A stretch of DNA of 64,000 nucleotides, taken from assembly GCA_021399435.1 (NCBI GenBank), contig JAJTUP010000103.1, positions 1 to 64,000 on the forward strand, in the 5' to 3' direction. Of this stretch, positions 63,984 to 64,000 are shown piece after piece. Within the stretch, counting starts at the first letter, position 1; each line of letters begins with the position of its first letter. A program made the position numbers and the translations under genes. Source of the DNA: Diaporthe sp. PMI_573. Its lineage: Eukaryota > Ascomycota > Sordariomycetes > Diaporthales > Diaporthaceae. The notes beneath the pieces are model-generated. The model made no database searches. It saw only the letters and a list, made by a program, of their open reading frames with translations, and was not told the origin of the DNA.

Positions 63984-64000
63984 GTCTAGATAAGGCAGCT

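Noticed and set aside
1..64000. CRISPR arrays, bacterial operons or phage genes
   Set aside because: Spliceosomal introns and fungal gene families throughout; no regular spacer-repeat array was found.

Overview
The window looks like accessory, transposon-rich DNA from a filamentous ascomycete (Pezizomycotina). Genes are split by very short GT-AG introns (about 42-110 bp). The gene families are typically fungal: a rhodopsin-like membrane protein, HET, Clr5, a DUF3716-like Cys-rich protein, APH-like phosphotransferase, FunK1 and GH64. The mobile elements are fungal hAT, Fot1/pogo, Tad-like LINE, Gypsy-like LTR and Helitron types. Many element copies carry in-frame stops of the TGG-to-TAG, CAG-to-TAG or CAA-to-TAA kind, which fits repeat-induced point mutation (RIP). 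The species cannot be named from sequence alone.

Layout. 1.8-6 kb holds an intact six-exon rhodopsin-like gene, a kinase-like scrap and a HET-domain gene. 6.6-8.8 kb is a defective hAT element with ATCGGAT-rich ends. 9-13.7 kb holds a piggyBac-like scrap, a small three-exon double-RING gene, a duplicated gene fragment and a decayed Fot1-like transposase. 13.7-18.7 kb is the best mobile-element locus: an apparently complete hAT transposon (812-aa transposase, two introns) carrying an apparently complete Fot1/pogo transposon with near-identical TIRs and a TA target duplication. 19-21 kb is a Gypsy-like LTR with a broken gag-like ORF.

23.6-25.5 kb holds a Fot1 scrap, a predicted three-exon Ser/Thr-rich gene and a hAT zinc-finger scrap. 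25.6-31.8 kb mixes LINE pieces, a three-exon membrane protein, a FunK1 scrap, an unknown gene with two in-frame TGA codons and another Fot1 tail. 32.7-33.5 kb is a truncated GH64-like gene. 35.6-41.3 kb holds a Clr5 gene, a short spliced ORF against its 3' end and an unknown 450-aa gene. 42.2-44.2 kb, divergent from the 450-aa gene, is an HNH nuclease gene with three C-terminal 31-residue repeats and two apparent frameshifts.

45-48 kb holds MADS-like and hAT scraps and an intact APH-like phosphotransferase. 48.4-55 kb holds two unrelated Helitron pieces head to head: an almost full-length Rep/helicase with a single stop, and a 5'-truncated PIF1-like helicase. 55-57.6 kb holds a spliced DUF3716-like gene, an 88-bp tandem triplet and a C-terminally shortened gluconokinase. 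59.6-61 kb is an unknown 475-aa coiled-coil protein, and an unresolved coding region runs off the right edge.

No operon-like pathway joins these genes. The shared theme is transposon colonisation, decay and gene-fragment duplication around a few intact host genes. The most system-like candidate is the divergent pair at 39.9-44.2 kb.
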